64,000 nucleotides of DNA from Blastococcus sp. TF02A-30 (GCF_003319185.1 NZ_QOHJ01000005.1:1-64000); one strand, 5' to 3'; counted from the first letter of the stretch, positions 39,636-49,387 are shown. Translations and numbers: made by a program. The notes: generated by a model not told the origin, from the sequence alone.

Positions 39636-40436
39636 TCAGGCGATGTCGGCGAGCTTCGTGCGCAGGTGGAGGACGGCCTTGGTGTGCAGCTGGCAGATCC
39701 GGCTCTCGGTGACGCCGAGGACCCGGCCGATGTCGGCCAACGTGAGCCCCTCGAAGTAGTAGAGGGAGACGACGACCTTCTCGCGCTCGGGCAGCTGCTC
39801 GACGGCGCGGGCCAGCAGCTGGCGGGCCTCGCCGTGCTCGGCCATGGCCTGCGGGTCCAGCGCGGTGGAGTCCTTGAGCGTGTCGACCAGCCGCGGCGCG
39901 CCACCGTCGTCGTCGGTGAGCAGCTCGTCGAGCGCGACGACGTTGACCAGGGACAGTTGGCCGAGGAACTTGCGGATCTCCTCGACGTCCATGTCCATCG
40001 CCTCGGCGACCTCTTCGTCGCTGGGCGTGCGCTGCAGCCTGCTCTCCAGCTCGGCGACGGTGCGCTCGAACTGGCGGGCCTTCATGCGCACCGACCGCGG
40101 GATCCAGTCGGTGTTGCGCAGCTCGTCGATGATCGCGCCGCGGATGCGGGCCATCGCGTAGCTCTCGAACTTGACCTCGCGGGTGGGCTCGAAGCGGGTG
40201 ATCGCGTCGATCAGCCCGAAGGTGCCGTAGGAGACCAGGTCGGCCTGCTCCACGTGCGCGGGCAGGCCGCTGCCCACCCGGCCGGCGACGTACTTCACGA
40301 GCGGCGCGTAGTGCAGGATCAGCCGGTCCCGCAGGGCGGGGGCGCGGTCGGCCACGTACTCGGCCCAGAGCTCGGCGACGTAGGCGTCGGTGTCCTCGCC
40401 GGACTCGTCGATGCGGTGGATCGTGGCCTCAGGCAC
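39636..40436 (-). CDS. whiG: FliA/WhiG-type RNA polymerase sigma factor
   Basis: A 266-aa sigma-28 class factor: region 2 ([48 protein letters not shown]), region 3 ([13 protein letters not shown]) and region 4 ([23 protein letters not shown] and [16 protein letters not shown]). In Streptomyces WhiG directs early sporulation; in motile actinobacteria such as Geodermatophilaceae it may also act on flagellar genes. None are in this window. GTG at 40436. Same position relative to xerC and dprA as in Streptomyces. Confidence 0.93.
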   Translation of the reverse strand: MPEATIHRIDESGEDTDAYVAELWAEYVADRAPALRDRLILHYAPLVKYVAGRVGSGLPAHVEQADLVSYGTFGLIDAITRFEPTREVKFESYAMARIRGAIIDELRNTDWIPRSVRMKARQFERTVAELESRLQRTPSDEEVAEAMDMDVEEIRKFLGQLSLVNVVALDELLTDDDGGAPRLVDTLKDSTALDPQAMAEHGEARQLLARAVEQLPEREKVVVSLYYFEGLTLADIGRVLGVTESRICQLHTKAVLHLRTKLADIA

Positions 40437-40527
40437 CGTGGCCCTCCTCGCTGCTGCTCCGGGCTCGCGCCCCGTGGTCCTGCCCGTCGGCGGCTGCCCT
40501 GTGTCGTACCAGCACTCGGCCGTCTCC

Positions 40528-41463
40528 TCAGGCTCGTGGGTGCGCTTGCGCGTGCACGGCCCGGAGCCTCTCGACCGTCACGTGCGTGTAGATCTGCGTC
40601 GTCGCGAGGCTAGCGTGGCCCAGCAGCTCCTGAACGGAGCGGAGGTCCGCGCCGCCCTCCAGCACGTGCGTCGCCGCCGAGTGCCGCAGCCCGTGCGGGC
40701 CGATGTCGGGTGCCCCGGGTGCCGCGCGCACGGCTGCGTGCACGATCCTGCGGGCCTCGCGGGCATCCAGCCGTCGACCGCGCACTCCCAGGAGGAGCGC
40801 CGGGCCCGAGTCGCCGGTGGCCAGCGCCGGGCGCCCCCGGGTGAGCCAGGCGTCGATCGCAGACTCGGCCGGCACCCCGTAGGGGACGCTGCGCTCCTTG
40901 CGCCCCTTGCCCAGCACCCGGAGCAGCCGGCGGCCCCGGTCGACGTCGTCGACGTCGAGCCCGACGAGCTCGCTGACCCGGATGCCGCTGGCGTACAGCA
41001 GCTCCAGGACGACGGCGTCGCGCAGCCCCGCCGGCTCCTCCGCCCCGGCCGCCGACTCGACCACCGCGCGGGCCTGCTCGGGCGCCAGGACGTCGGGCAG
41101 CGTCTTGTGCGCCTTGGGGCTGACCAGCCGCTGGCCGACGTCCTCCGGGGTCAGGCCGGCGCGGCGCAGCCAGCCGGTGAACGACCGGGCGGAGGCCGCG
41201 TGCCGCGCGGTGGTGGCGCGGCTGTGCCCCGTGGTCCGACCCTGGGCCAGCCAGCTGCGCAACGCCGGCAGATCGAGCTCGTGCACCTGCCTGCCCCCGC
41301 GCCGGGCCAGGTGGTCGAGCAGCCGCACCGCGTCGGTGACGTAACCGCGCACGGTGTGCTCGGAGAGGTCGCGCTGGGCGCGCAGGTGCTCCTCGTAGCC
41401 GGCGAGCGCCTCGGCCAGCGCCGGGGGGAGCCCGGCCCGCACCTCCGCCGTCCCCGTCGCCAC
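40528..41463 (-). CDS. xerC: Tyrosine recombinase XerC
   Basis: Site-specific recombinase for chromosome dimer resolution at dif. The 311-aa protein has the SAM-like N-domain ([19 protein letters not shown]) and a catalytic domain with Arg in GIRVSEL, Lys in [20 protein letters not shown], the His in [14 protein letters not shown] and the Tyr nucleophile two residues before that His. GTG at 41463. Housekeeping context (dprA, comM) makes this XerC, not a phage integrase. Confidence 0.93.
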   Translation of the reverse strand: MATGTAEVRAGLPPALAEALAGYEEHLRAQRDLSEHTVRGYVTDAVRLLDHLARRGGRQVHELDLPALRSWLAQGRTTGHSRATTARHAASARSFTGWLRRAGLTPEDVGQRLVSPKAHKTLPDVLAPEQARAVVESAAGAEEPAGLRDAVVLELLYASGIRVSELVGLDVDDVDRGRRLLRVLGKGRKERSVPYGVPAESAIDAWLTRGRPALATGDSGPALLLGVRGRRLDAREARRIVHAAVRAAPGAPDIGPHGLRHSAATHVLEGGADLRSVQELLGHASLATTQIYTHVTVERLRAVHAQAHPRA

Positions 41464-41494
41464 GGGGGAACCGTCCGACGGCGATCCGCAACCG

Positions 41495-42742
41495 TCAAGA
41501 CGCCGCGCCGGATCCCCGTCGCTGCGGAGTCAGCCGCCAGCCGGTGCCCGTCCACTCCACCAGCCCGGCCACCTCGAGCGCCGGCAGCACGCGCAGCACG
41601 TCGAGGACGTCGCAGCCGGCCACGGCGGCCAGCCGCTCCGGCGGCACCCCGGTGCGCACCGGGCAGGCGTCGAGCACCCGCACCGCCACGTCGGACAGCC
41701 CGTCCCGCGGGGTGACCGGCCGCGCCTCCGGCTCCGCGAGGTCACCGATGCCGCCCACCTCCTCGATCACGTGCGCGGCGGAGGTGACCAGCCGGGCACC
41801 GCCCTCCTTCTCCCGGAGCAGCTCGTGGCAGCCGACGGACATGGCGCTGGTGACCGGTCCCGGCACGACCATCACCGCCCGGCCGAGCTCGCGCGCCCGG
41901 TTCGCCGTCGCCTGGGCTCCGGAGCGCGCCGCCGCCTCGACCACCACGGTGCCGCGGGTCAGCGCGGCGATCAGCCGGTTGCGCACGAGGAAGCGGTGCC
42001 GCAGCGGGGCGCACCCGGGGGGCCACTCGCTGACCAGCAACCCGGACTCGGCGATGCGGTGGAACAGCGCTCCGTGCGCCGCGGGGTAGGGGCGGTCGAC
42101 CCCGCAGGACAGCACCGCCACCGTGGGCGCGTCCGCCGCCAGCGCCCCGCGGTGCGCCGCGCCGTCGATGCCGAACGCTCCCCCGGACACGACCGTCCAC
42201 CCGCGCTCGCCCAGCTGGTGCCCCAGCTCCGCGGCGACGTGCTCGCCGTAGGCGGTGGAAGCCCGCGAGCCGACGATCGCCACGGACCGGTCCACGAGCT
42301 CGTCGAGCCGCCCGCCGCCGCGGACCCACAGCGCGAGCGGCGGCACCAGCGCGCGGGTGCGGTCGGTCTGGTCCCGCGGCACGACCGGCTCCCCGGCGAC
42401 GCCCAGCGTGAGCGCGTGCAGCGCGAGGCCGGGCCACTCGTCGTCCTCGGGGACCACGAGCCGCCCGTCGCACCGTTGCGCCCGCTGCAGGTCCGCGAGG
42501 GTTGCGTCCTGCTCCGCCCGGGCGCCGACCAGGGACCGGATGCGGTCCGGGGCCGAGCCTGCGCGCAGCCGGCGGACCGCCTCGACCGGACCCAGGTCGT
42601 CGACGTAGCGCCAGACGTCGACGGTGCTGGGTTCGGCGGCCCGGCTCAGCCAGGCACGGGCCCGGCGGACTCCCGGGTGCACCTCCCCGGCGCCCCACGG
42701 CGTCGCGACGGCGTCCTCCAGGTCCTCCTCGAGCGACGTCAC
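41495..42742 (-). CDS. dprA: DNA-processing protein DprA
   Basis: Protects and loads RecA onto incoming single-stranded DNA. The 415-aa protein has a SAM-like N-domain, a Rossmann-like core with [29 protein letters not shown] and the [15 protein letters not shown] segment, and a C-terminal winged helix ([15 protein letters not shown]). GTG at 42742 overlaps the comM stop. Present in most bacteria, so it does not show natural competence on its own. Confidence 0.93.
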   Translation of the reverse strand: MTSLEEDLEDAVATPWGAGEVHPGVRRARAWLSRAAEPSTVDVWRYVDDLGPVEAVRRLRAGSAPDRIRSLVGARAEQDATLADLQRAQRCDGRLVVPEDDEWPGLALHALTLGVAGEPVVPRDQTDRTRALVPPLALWVRGGGRLDELVDRSVAIVGSRASTAYGEHVAAELGHQLGERGWTVVSGGAFGIDGAAHRGALAADAPTVAVLSCGVDRPYPAAHGALFHRIAESGLLVSEWPPGCAPLRHRFLVRNRLIAALTRGTVVVEAAARSGAQATANRARELGRAVMVVPGPVTSAMSVGCHELLREKEGGARLVTSAAHVIEEVGGIGDLAEPEARPVTPRDGLSDVAVRVLDACPVRTGVPPERLAAVAGCDVLDVLRVLPALEVAGLVEWTGTGWRLTPQRRGSGAAS

Positions 42743-44259
42743 GCCGCAACCCGCTGCAGCCGCAGGCCGAGCGCCTCGGCGACGTCGTCGGCGACGGGCA
42801 CCGCGCGCCCGGCCAGGTCGGCCATGGTCCACGCGACCCGCTGCACCCGGTCGAAGCCGCGCACCGACAGCGCGCCGCGCTCCAGCGCGCGTTCGGCCAG
42901 CCGGAGCGCGGAGCGCGGCACGGCGAACCGCCCGCGCAGCAGCCGGCCGGGCACCTGGCTGTTGAGCGCCAGCCCGGTGCCGGCCAGCCGTTCAGCCGCA
43001 GCGGCCCGGGCCGCGCGCACGCGCGCCGCCACGGCCGCCGTCGGCTCCGGCTCCCCCAGCCCGTCGAGCCACGCCGCCCGGGTGACCGGCGGCAGGTCGA
43101 CGCGCAGGTCGATCCGGTCGAGCAGCGGCCCCGACAGCCGGGACTGGTAGCGCCGCCGTTCCAGGGCGCTGCAGGTGCACGCGGGGTCGCCCGCGGCCCC
43201 GGCGCACGGGCACGGGTTGGCCGCCAGCACGAGCTGCGCCCGGCACGGGAAGGTGGCCGCCCCCGAGGCGCGGGAGATGGTCACCTCGCCGCGCTCCAGC
43301 GGCTGGCGCAGCGTGTCCAGCACCGCGCGGGGGAACTCCGGCGCCTCGTCCAGGAACAGCACCCCGCGGTGGGCCCGGCACAGCGCTCCCGGCCGGATCT
43401 GCCCGGACCCACCGCCCACCAGCGCGGCCATGGTGGCCGAGTGGTGCGGGGCCTCGAACGGCGGCCGGCTGAGCAGCGGGGCCTCGGAGGCGAGCGTGCC
43501 GGCGATCGAGTGGATCGCGGTGACCTCCAGCGCGGCCTGCTCGTCCAGCGGCGGGAGCAGCCCCGGCAGCCGCTCGGCGAGCATCGTCTTGCCGGCACCG
43601 GGCGGCCCGGCCAGGAACAGGTGGTGCCCTCCGGCGGCGGCGACCTCGACCGCCCGGCGGCCCACGGCCTGCCCGACGACGTCCGACAGGTCAGCGGCCG
43701 GCGCCGGCTCCGGCAGCGCTCCGCGCACGTGCGCCGGGAGCACGGTCCGCCCGGACAGGTGCGCGACCAGCTGCCCCAGCGAGGCGACCGCCAGCACCTC
43801 GACGCCCGCGACCAGCGCGGCCTCGTCGGCGTTGGCGGCCGGCACGACGACCTGCCGGTGGCCGGCCTCCGCCGCGGCGAGCACGGCCGGCAGCACCCCG
43901 CGGATCGGGCGCACCGATCCGTCGAGCCCCAGCTCCCCGAGCAGCACCAGCCGCTGGATCGCCGCGCCGGGCACCGTGCCGGCCGCGGCCAGCACCGCCG
44001 CGGCCAGCGCCAGGTCGAAGCCGCTCCCCTGCTTGGGCATCGACGCCGGGGACAGCCCGATGGTGATGCGGCGGTTGGGGAACTCACCGCCCGCGTTGGC
44101 CACGGCGGCGCGCACCCGGTCCACCGACTGGCGGACCACCGCATCGGGCAGCCCGACCAGGGCGACCCCGGGCAGCCCCTGAGCGATGTCCAGCTCCACC
44201 TCGACGAGCGCACCGCGCACGCCGACCAGGCCGACCGACCAGGTCCGGGCGAGCGTCAC
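42739..44259 (-). CDS. comM: YifB/ComM family AAA ATPase (Mg-chelatase-like)
   Basis: A 506-aa protein with an N-terminal Lon-protease-like domain (VGLPDAVVRQSVDRVRAA, ASMPKQGSGFDLALA), then an AAA domain with Walker A GPPGAGKT and Walker B GVLFLDEAPEF, a zinc-like CPCAGAAGDPACTC cluster, and a C-terminal helical domain. In Vibrio ComM is a branch-migration helicase in transformation. GTG at 44259 overlaps the yraN stop. Confidence 0.93.
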   Translation of the reverse strand: MTLARTWSVGLVGVRGALVEVELDIAQGLPGVALVGLPDAVVRQSVDRVRAAVANAGGEFPNRRITIGLSPASMPKQGSGFDLALAAAVLAAAGTVPGAAIQRLVLLGELGLDGSVRPIRGVLPAVLAAAEAGHRQVVVPAANADEAALVAGVEVLAVASLGQLVAHLSGRTVLPAHVRGALPEPAPAADLSDVVGQAVGRRAVEVAAAGGHHLFLAGPPGAGKTMLAERLPGLLPPLDEQAALEVTAIHSIAGTLASEAPLLSRPPFEAPHHSATMAALVGGGSGQIRPGALCRAHRGVLFLDEAPEFPRAVLDTLRQPLERGEVTISRASGAATFPCRAQLVLAANPCPCAGAAGDPACTCSALERRRYQSRLSGPLLDRIDLRVDLPPVTRAAWLDGLGEPEPTAAVAARVRAARAAAAERLAGTGLALNSQVPGRLLRGRFAVPRSALRLAERALERGALSVRGFDRVQRVAWTMADLAGRAVPVADDVAEALGLRLQRVAA

Positions 44260-44612
44260 GAGAACGCCGCCCGCAGGTGCGTGACCTGCGCCGGGCCCTC
44301 GCGGCGCACGAGCACGCCCACGACGTCGAACCTGATCTCCGGGGCGTGCTCGTCGTGCGCGGCCAGCCAGCGCTGCGCCAGCACCCGGATCCGGCGCTGC
44401 TTGGCCGGGGTGACGGCCTCGACGGGTGCGCCGTAGCCGAGCCCGCGCCGGGTCTTCACCTCGCAGAAGACCAGCGCGTCGTGCTCGCGGGCGACGACGT
44501 CGAGCTCGCCCTCCCGGCAGCGCCAGTTCCGGTCGAGCACGCGCAGGCCGGCGTCGGTCAGGTAGGCGACGGCGATGCGCTCGCCGTGGTCGCCGAGTCG
44601 TGGAGTAGGCAC
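44256..44612 (-). CDS. UPF0102 (YraN) nuclease-fold protein
   Basis: A 118-aa protein of the UPF0102 family with the PD-(D/E)xK pattern: Glu in GERIAVAYL, GELDVVARE, and FCEVKTRR. Function not established. ATG at 44612. Forms a tight yraN-comM-dprA cluster. Confidence 0.92.
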   Translation of the reverse strand: MPTPRLGDHGERIAVAYLTDAGLRVLDRNWRCREGELDVVAREHDALVFCEVKTRRGLGYGAPVEAVTPAKQRRIRVLAQRWLAAHDEHAPEIRFDVVGVLVRREGPAQVTHLRAAFS

Positions 44613-44721
44613 GTCCCGACCCTCGGGCCGCGAGGACGCCGGCGGGGTGGCCGGGCCGGATCTGTGGACGGGGGCGTGTCTGTGGACGACCGCCGTCCCG
44701 GTGCGTGGTTACCGTCCCGGC

Positions 44722-44961
44722 ATGTACGTCGAGACCGTGGTGCAGATCAACGAGCGCGACACCTACCAGGCCACCGTGCGCACGCGGACCACCACCGCGG
44801 CCGGGCGCCCGGGCATCGACGCGCTGGTGCGCTTCTCCCCCGCCGGCTGGCTCACCATCAAGCCGCTGGCCGGCGGGCGGGTCACCGTCGTCTCCGCGTC
44901 CGAGGTGCTCGACGTGTCGAACATCGAGCGGGTCCAGGCCTACGACGACGAGCGCCGGTGA
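44722..44961 (+). CDS. Small conserved-looking protein of unknown function
   Basis: A 79-aa protein predicted to be mostly beta (ETVVQINERDTYQATVRTRT, GGRVTVVSASEVLDV). No signal or membrane helix. ATG at 44722; its stop overlaps the GTG of the next gene (GTGA), so it is the first gene of a two-gene unit. I recognise no family. Confidence 0.65.
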   Translation: MYVETVVQINERDTYQATVRTRTTTAAGRPGIDALVRFSPAGWLTIKPLAGGRVTVVSASEVLDVSNIERVQAYDDERR

Positions 44962-45932
44962 TCCTCGTCGTCGGCGCCACCGGGCAGCTCGGCAGCCAGG
45001 TCGTGCGCCGATTGCGCGCGGAGGGCACCCCGGTGCGCGCGCTGGTCCGCGACCGCGCCGCCGCGTCGGACCTCGCGGCCACCGGCGCCGAGCTGGTCGT
45101 CGCCGACCTGCGGGAACCGGGCAGCCTGGACGCCGCCCTGACCGGCGCCACCGCCGTCGTCGCGACCGCCAACGCCATCGCGCCCACCACCCGCGGTGAC
45201 ACCGCCGACGCGGTCGACGCCGGCTACGCCGAGCTGGTCGCCCGCGCGGAGCGGGCCGGCGTGAGCAGGTTCGTGCTCGCCGCCGTCCCGGAGACGCCGC
45301 TGGACGCGCGGGTGCCGGTCGCCCGCTCCAAGCGGCGCACCGAGGAGCGCCTGGCCGGATCGGGGATGTCCTGGCTGTCGCTGCGGATGCCGCCGTTCAC
45401 CGAGGTCTGGCTGGCGCTGGTGGGCAGCGAGCTGCCGCTGCGGGGCGAGCAGCGGGCCACGCTGCACCGGCCCTACGCCGCCCTGCGCCGGTTCCGCCGG
45501 CTCACCGGCCGCACGATCGACCGGTTCGGCGTCATGGTGGTGCCCGGGCCGGCGTCGGCCCGCCAGGCGTTCCTGTCCGTGCACGACGCCGCCGCCGGGC
45601 TGGCCGCGGCCGTGCGGCCGGAGGCCGGCGCCGGCCCGCTCGACCTCGGCGGCCCGGAGGCCCTGTCCTGGACCGAGGTCGCCGAGATCTACGCGCGGGT
45701 GCTGGACCGCCGGGTGCGGGTCGTCAGCCAGCCGGCCGCCGTCTACGCCGCGGTCTCGCGGCTGGCCGCGCCCGTCGCGCCGTCCCTGGCCGGTGTGCTG
45801 GCGCTGAACCGGCTGATCGCCTCGTCGGAGACCGCCTGGGACACCGCGGACGCCGCCCGGCGGCTCGGCCTCGGGCCGCTGCGGACCGTCGAGCAGGTGC
45901 TGCGGGAGAAGGCCGCGCTGCCGGTCAGGTGA
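44958..45932 (+). CDS. NmrA/atypical SDR NAD(P)-binding protein
   Basis: A 324-aa protein with the Rossmann motif VVGATGQLGSQVVRRL at its very N-terminus and an NmrA-like layout (ALVRDRAAASDLAATGAELVVADL). The usual YxxxK is absent; SKRRTEERLAGSGMSWLSLR is the equivalent of the atypical SDR segment. It is likely a nucleoside-sugar or quinone-type reductase or a regulator; no substrate can be assigned. GTG at 44958. Its end overlaps the DUF2469 gene end by 8 bases. Confidence 0.83.
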   Translation: MILVVGATGQLGSQVVRRLRAEGTPVRALVRDRAAASDLAATGAELVVADLREPGSLDAALTGATAVVATANAIAPTTRGDTADAVDAGYAELVARAERAGVSRFVLAAVPETPLDARVPVARSKRRTEERLAGSGMSWLSLRMPPFTEVWLALVGSELPLRGEQRATLHRPYAALRRFRRLTGRTIDRFGVMVVPGPASARQAFLSVHDAAAGLAAAVRPEAGAGPLDLGGPEALSWTEVAEIYARVLDRRVRVVSQPAAVYAAVSRLAAPVAPSLAGVLALNRLIASSETAWDTADAARRLGLGPLRTVEQVLREKAALPVR

Positions 45933-46245
45933 TCCGCGGGCCGTCGGGCAGCTCGAGGTCGGGCTTGTCCAGCTCCTCGACGTTGACGTCCTTGAACGTC
46001 AGCACCCGCACGTTCCGCACGAAGCGGGCCGGGCGGTACATGTCCCACACCCAGGCGTCGGAGAGCTTCAGCTCGAAGAACACCTCGCCGCCGGCCTCGC
46101 GGACCTGCAGGTCGACGGAGTTGGCCAGGTAGAACCGCCGCTCGGTCTCCACCACGTAGGTGAACTGGCGGACGATGTCCTTGTACTCGCGATAGAGCTG
46201 CAGCTCCATCTCGGTCTCGTACTTCTCGAGATCCTCGGTGCTCAT
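45925..46245 (-). CDS. DUF2469 protein
   Basis: A 106-aa protein of the actinobacterial DUF2469 family (Rv2901c type): MSTEDLEKYETEMELQLYRE at the N-terminus, then VETERRFYLANSVDL and DAWVWDMYRPARFV. Function unknown. ATG at 46245 overlaps the rnhB stop by 4 bases, as in mycobacteria, so it is coupled to rnhB. Confidence 0.92.
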   Translation of the reverse strand: MSTEDLEKYETEMELQLYREYKDIVRQFTYVVETERRFYLANSVDLQVREAGGEVFFELKLSDAWVWDMYRPARFVRNVRVLTFKDVNVEELDKPDLELPDGPRIT

Positions 46246-47033
46246 CGGTCCTCGGTGCTCGTCTCGGGCTCGCGGGACTCAGGGCGCATGGCCCCATCAT
46301 CGACCATGGCCGGTCCGCCGGTCAGCTGGAGGACCCGCCCGGCGTGCAGGTCGCGGGCCCGGGCCACGTTCACGAACCGCATCCGGTGCGCCGGGCAGGG
46401 CCCGTGCCGCTCCAGCGCCGCGGTGTGGACGTCGGTGATGTAGCCCTTGTGCCCGGCGAAGTCGTACTCGGGCCACTGCTCGTGCAGCCGCGCCATGATC
46501 CGGTCGCGGGACACCTTGGCCAGCACCGAGGCCGCCGCGACGCAGGCCGCGACCCGGTCGCCCTTCCACACGGCCAGGCCCGGCCGGCCCAGGCCGGGCA
46601 CCGGGAAGCCGTCGGTGAGCACGTAGTCCGGGGCCGGGTCGAGGGTGTGCACCGCGCGGCGCAGCGCCTCGAGGTTCGTGACGTGCATCCCGCGGGCGTC
46701 GAGGTCCTCCACCGGGATCTCCACCACCGACCAGGCGACGGCGCGGTCGAGGATCTCGGCGTGGACGCGCTCGCGGGCCGCGGCGGTGAGCAGCTTGGAG
46801 TCGGCCAGCCCGGGCACCCGCCCGCGCTTGCCCGGTGGCAGCACGCACGCGGCGGCCACGAGCGGACCGGCGCAGGCCCCCCGGCCGGCCTCGTCGGCCC
46901 CGGCCACGGCGGAGAAACCGCGGCGGCGCAGCGAGCGCTCCATGTCCCAGAGGGCGTCGGGGCGCTCGTCGTCGGACGCGCGCGGCAGCCGGGTGGCCGG
47001 CGCGGCGGCGGTGTGGACGGGTCGGGCGGGCAT
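46242..47033 (-). CDS. rnhB: Ribonuclease HII
   Basis: Removes ribonucleotides from DNA. The 263-aa protein has the catalytic DEAGRG motif (GADEAGRGACAGP), LADSKLL, the Asp in LTDGFP and KVSRDRIM. N-terminal 35 residues and C-terminal 40 residues are low-complexity additions. ATG at 47033; an internal start nearer the DEAGRG motif is possible. Confidence 0.94.
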   Translation of the reverse strand: MPARPVHTAAAPATRLPRASDDERPDALWDMERSLRRRGFSAVAGADEAGRGACAGPLVAAACVLPPGKRGRVPGLADSKLLTAAARERVHAEILDRAVAWSVVEIPVEDLDARGMHVTNLEALRRAVHTLDPAPDYVLTDGFPVPGLGRPGLAVWKGDRVAACVAAASVLAKVSRDRIMARLHEQWPEYDFAGHKGYITDVHTAALERHGPCPAHRMRFVNVARARDLHAGRVLQLTGGPAMVDDGAMRPESREPETSTEDR

Positions 47034-47087
47034 CGCCGTCCGAATCTACGTCGGCCCTCCGACGGCGCGGCGGTGACACCCGCGACA

Positions 47088-47128
47088 GCGCTCCGGGCCG
47101 GTCCCTCGAGGGGGCCGGCCCGGAGCGC
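47088..47128 (-). terminator. Terminator after the LuxR gene
   Basis: GCGCTCCGGGCCGG (47088-47101) pairs with CCGGCCCGGAGCGC (47115-47128): a perfect 14-bp stem, 35 bases past the stop. Confidence 0.85.
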
Positions 47129-47162
47129 GGGAGGGAGTGCGGGGGCGGGGTGCCCCGCAGGC

Positions 47163-47879
47163 TCAGATCTCGGCGGGCAGTTCCGCCTGGGCAGCCGGGT
47201 GGGCACCGCAGGTGCACACCGGGCTGCGCGAGGAGAGCACGAGGGAGACCGCGTGCGCCCGGTCGCGGGCACCGAGCTTGCGCAGGATGGCCTTGACGTG
47301 GCTCTTGACGGTGTCCTCGCTGATGAACAGGTTGCGGCCGATCTGCCGGTTGGACTGGCCCTGCAGCAGCTCGTCCAGGACGTCCTGCTCGCGGCGGGTC
47401 AGGGGCACCTCGGGGGTGAACGGCTTGGCGGCCGGCACGGCGGAGGGCTCCACCCGGCGGATCTGCGGGTCGACCACGGTGCGCCCGGCGCGGGCGGCCA
47501 GGATCGCCCAGCCGAGCAGGGTCGGCGAGGTGTTGATCATCAGGTAGCCGCGGATGCCGGCGGCGAGCGCCTCGTTGACCACGGCCGGGTCCTCGGAGGT
47601 CGCCAGGGCGACGATGGCCACGCGGGGGAACCGGCGGCGCAGGTCGCGGCAGGCGTTCAGGGTCGCGGCGCGACCCGAGCCCAGCTCGACGACGACGGCG
47701 TCGGGACGGGCGGACTCGACCAGCGTGAGCGCGCGACGCAGCTCGCCGGGCGTGCCCACCGACTGCATGCCGGCGGTCTCGTTGATCATGCTCACCAGGC
47801 CACGACGCAGGACGGGCGCGTCGGCGAGGAGGAGCACGCGGGTGACCCCGCGGGCGGTGCTCGCCATAGGTGCAGACAC
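47163..47879 (-). CDS. LuxR-family regulator with degenerate receiver domain
   Basis: A 238-aa protein of NarL/FixJ layout. The receiver-like half lacks the phosphorylation set: the expected Asp is Glu in DAVVVELGSG, one of the acidic pair is Ala (LLADAP), and the conserved Lys is Met (GYLMINTS). The DNA-binding half is intact: LTRREQDVLDELLQG, NRQIGRNLFISEDTVKSHVKAIL. A Cys-containing tail (CTCGAH) follows. No kinase gene is next to it. GTG at 47879 is used because GGAG stands six bases ahead; the frame is open to 47984. The upstream DNA is unusually A/T-rich. Confidence 0.85.
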   Translation of the reverse strand: MSAPMASTARGVTRVLLLADAPVLRRGLVSMINETAGMQSVGTPGELRRALTLVESARPDAVVVELGSGRAATLNACRDLRRRFPRVAIVALATSEDPAVVNEALAAGIRGYLMINTSPTLLGWAILAARAGRTVVDPQIRRVEPSAVPAAKPFTPEVPLTRREQDVLDELLQGQSNRQIGRNLFISEDTVKSHVKAILRKLGARDRAHAVSLVLSSRSPVCTCGAHPAAQAELPAEI

Positions 47880-48028
47880 AACTGACTCCGTTTCGACTCC
47901 GATTGCTTGCACAGCATCCATCGGAAGGGTGAAACGGTTGCTTGAACACTTTCCCGACATTTTTTCGATTGGTACCGGCACCACTCCGCAAATGCGCGGT
48001 CAGTCACACCTGAACCACTCGAATGGTG
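47880..48028 (-). promoter_or_regulatory. A/T-rich upstream region of the LuxR gene
   Basis: About half A/T, well above the surroundings. It holds a direct repeat TTGCTTGcAC / TTGCTTGaAC (47903-47912 and 47938-47947) and an inverted pair CCGTTTC (47888-47894) and GAAACGG (47931-47937). These are candidate operator sites, perhaps for the regulator itself. If translation really starts further upstream, part would be coding. Confidence 0.5.
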
Positions 48029-48955
48029 TCAGCGCTGACGCCTCCGGCGCCGGCGGCGCCACGCGACGATCGGGACCGCGCCGATCAGCCCGACCGCGGA
48101 GGAGGCGACGACGTCCGGCCGCACCCCCGTCGCACCTGCGGGGACGCCCGCGGCGGCCTGCGCCTCCTGGATGTCGGGGTCGTCGATGAAGCCCATCCGG
48201 CTCACCGGCCAGACGATGACCGACGCCTTGCCGATGACGTCGTCGACACCCACCGTGCCCGCGTACCGGTCGGCGACGTGCGCCTTGGAATCGGCCGAGG
48301 CCGACCGGTGGTCCCCCATCACCCAGAGCCGGCCCTCCGGAACCGTGACCGGCCCGAAGGCGCGCTGCTCGATCGGGGTGTCCTCGAAGATGTAGGGCTC
48401 GTCCAGCGGCTCGCCGTCGACGGTGACCCGGCCCTCGACGTCGCAGCACTGCACCGTCTGGCCCTCGGTGGCGATGACCCGCTTGACGAAGTCGTCCTCG
48501 CTGGGCGGTGCGACGCCGACCGTGCGCCCCAGCCAGAGCAGCGAGCCGGTGAACCAGTTCGTCGGCTCGGCGACCGACACCTCCGGCGTCCAGGTGTCCG
48601 GGCCCTTGAAGACGACGACGTCGCCGGGCTCGGGCTCGCCGAACCAGTAGGGCACCTTGTTCACGAGCACGCGGTCGCCGGTGCACCCCGGGCAGCCGTG
48701 CAGCGTCTGCTCCATCGACCCGGACGGGATGAAGAAGGCCTGGACGAAGAAGGTCTTGACGACCAGCGCCAGCAGGAACGCGATCACCAGCAGGACGGGG
48801 AGCTCGCGCAGCAGGGAGCTCTTCTTCTGCTCGCCCTCGCCGCGACCGCGGCCGGACCGTCGACCGGAGGGCTTCTCTGCGGCTTGCGTGCCCGAGCCCT
48901 CTGGCTCGTCCCCGGGAACGACGTCGGCGGGCCCCCCGGGCCGGTCGCTGCTCAT
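48029..48955 (-). CDS. lepB: Signal peptidase I
   Basis: Cleaves signal peptides at the membrane outer face. The 308-aa protein has a cytoplasmic Arg/Glu N-tail, a helix (LLVIAFLLALVVKTFF), Ser in IPSGSMEQTL and Lys in DDFVKRVIA as the catalytic dyad, the actinobacterial Cys pairs CPGC and QCC, and MGDHRSASADS. A C-terminal helix and a run of Arg follow. ATG at 48955. Follows rplS in the usual order. Confidence 0.95.
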   Translation of the reverse strand: MSSDRPGGPADVVPGDEPEGSGTQAAEKPSGRRSGRGRGEGEQKKSSLLRELPVLLVIAFLLALVVKTFFVQAFFIPSGSMEQTLHGCPGCTGDRVLVNKVPYWFGEPEPGDVVVFKGPDTWTPEVSVAEPTNWFTGSLLWLGRTVGVAPPSEDDFVKRVIATEGQTVQCCDVEGRVTVDGEPLDEPYIFEDTPIEQRAFGPVTVPEGRLWVMGDHRSASADSKAHVADRYAGTVGVDDVIGKASVIVWPVSRMGFIDDPDIQEAQAAAGVPAGATGVRPDVVASSAVGLIGAVPIVAWRRRRRRRQR

Positions 48956-48998
48956 CGAGAGCCAGCGTACGGCGCGGGGGGCCCGCCGGAAGCGTGCA

Positions 48999-49015
48999 GG
49001 GCGACGGCGTCGCCC
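48999..49015 (-). terminator. Hairpin after rplS
   Basis: GGGCGAC, loop GGC, GTCGCCC, 16 bases beyond the rplS stop and before lepB. Confidence 0.5.
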
Positions 49016-49030
49016 CGTGTCAGCGCGAGG

Positions 49031-49387
49031 TCAGCGCGAGACGGTCTCGCGCTTCTCCTTGATCTTGGCGGCCTTGCCGCGCAGCTCGCGGAGGTAGTAC
49101 AGCTTGGCCCGGCGGACGTCACCGCGGGTCAGCACCTCGATCTTCTCGACGACCGGGGTGTGCACCGGGAAGGTGCGCTCCACGCCGACGCCGAAGCTGA
49201 CCTTGCGGACCGTGAAGGTCTCGCGGATGCCACCGCCCTGGCGGCGGATGACGACGCCCTGGAAGACCTGGATGCGGGAGCGGTTGCCCTCGACCACGCG
49301 GACGTGCACCTTGACGGTGTCACCCGGGCGGAACGTCGGGATGTCGTCGCGCAACGAGTCGGCGTCGAGTGCGTCCAGGGTGTTCAT
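49031..49387 (-). CDS. rplS: 50S ribosomal protein L19
   Basis: Sits at the 30S-50S interface. The 118-aa protein has the family signature [29 protein letters not shown] and [17 protein letters not shown]. Normal length. ATG at 49387. The 150-base upstream gap, without a gene, should hold its promoter. Confidence 0.97.
   Translation of the reverse strand: MNTLDALDADSLRDDIPTFRPGDTVKVHVRVVEGNRSRIQVFQGVVIRRQGGGIRETFTVRKVSFGVGVERTFPVHTPVVEKIEVLTRGDVRRAKLYYLRELRGKAAKIKEKRETVSR

Noticed and set aside
39636-40436. Sigma factor as part of a flagellar gene cluster
   Set aside because: No flagellar or chemotaxis gene is in the window. The position matches WhiG in Streptomyces.
40528-41463. Tyrosine recombinase as sign of an integrated element
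   Set aside because: It lies in the conserved whiG-xerC-dprA-comM order, has all XerC motifs, and there is no att-like repeat, tRNA or phage gene near.
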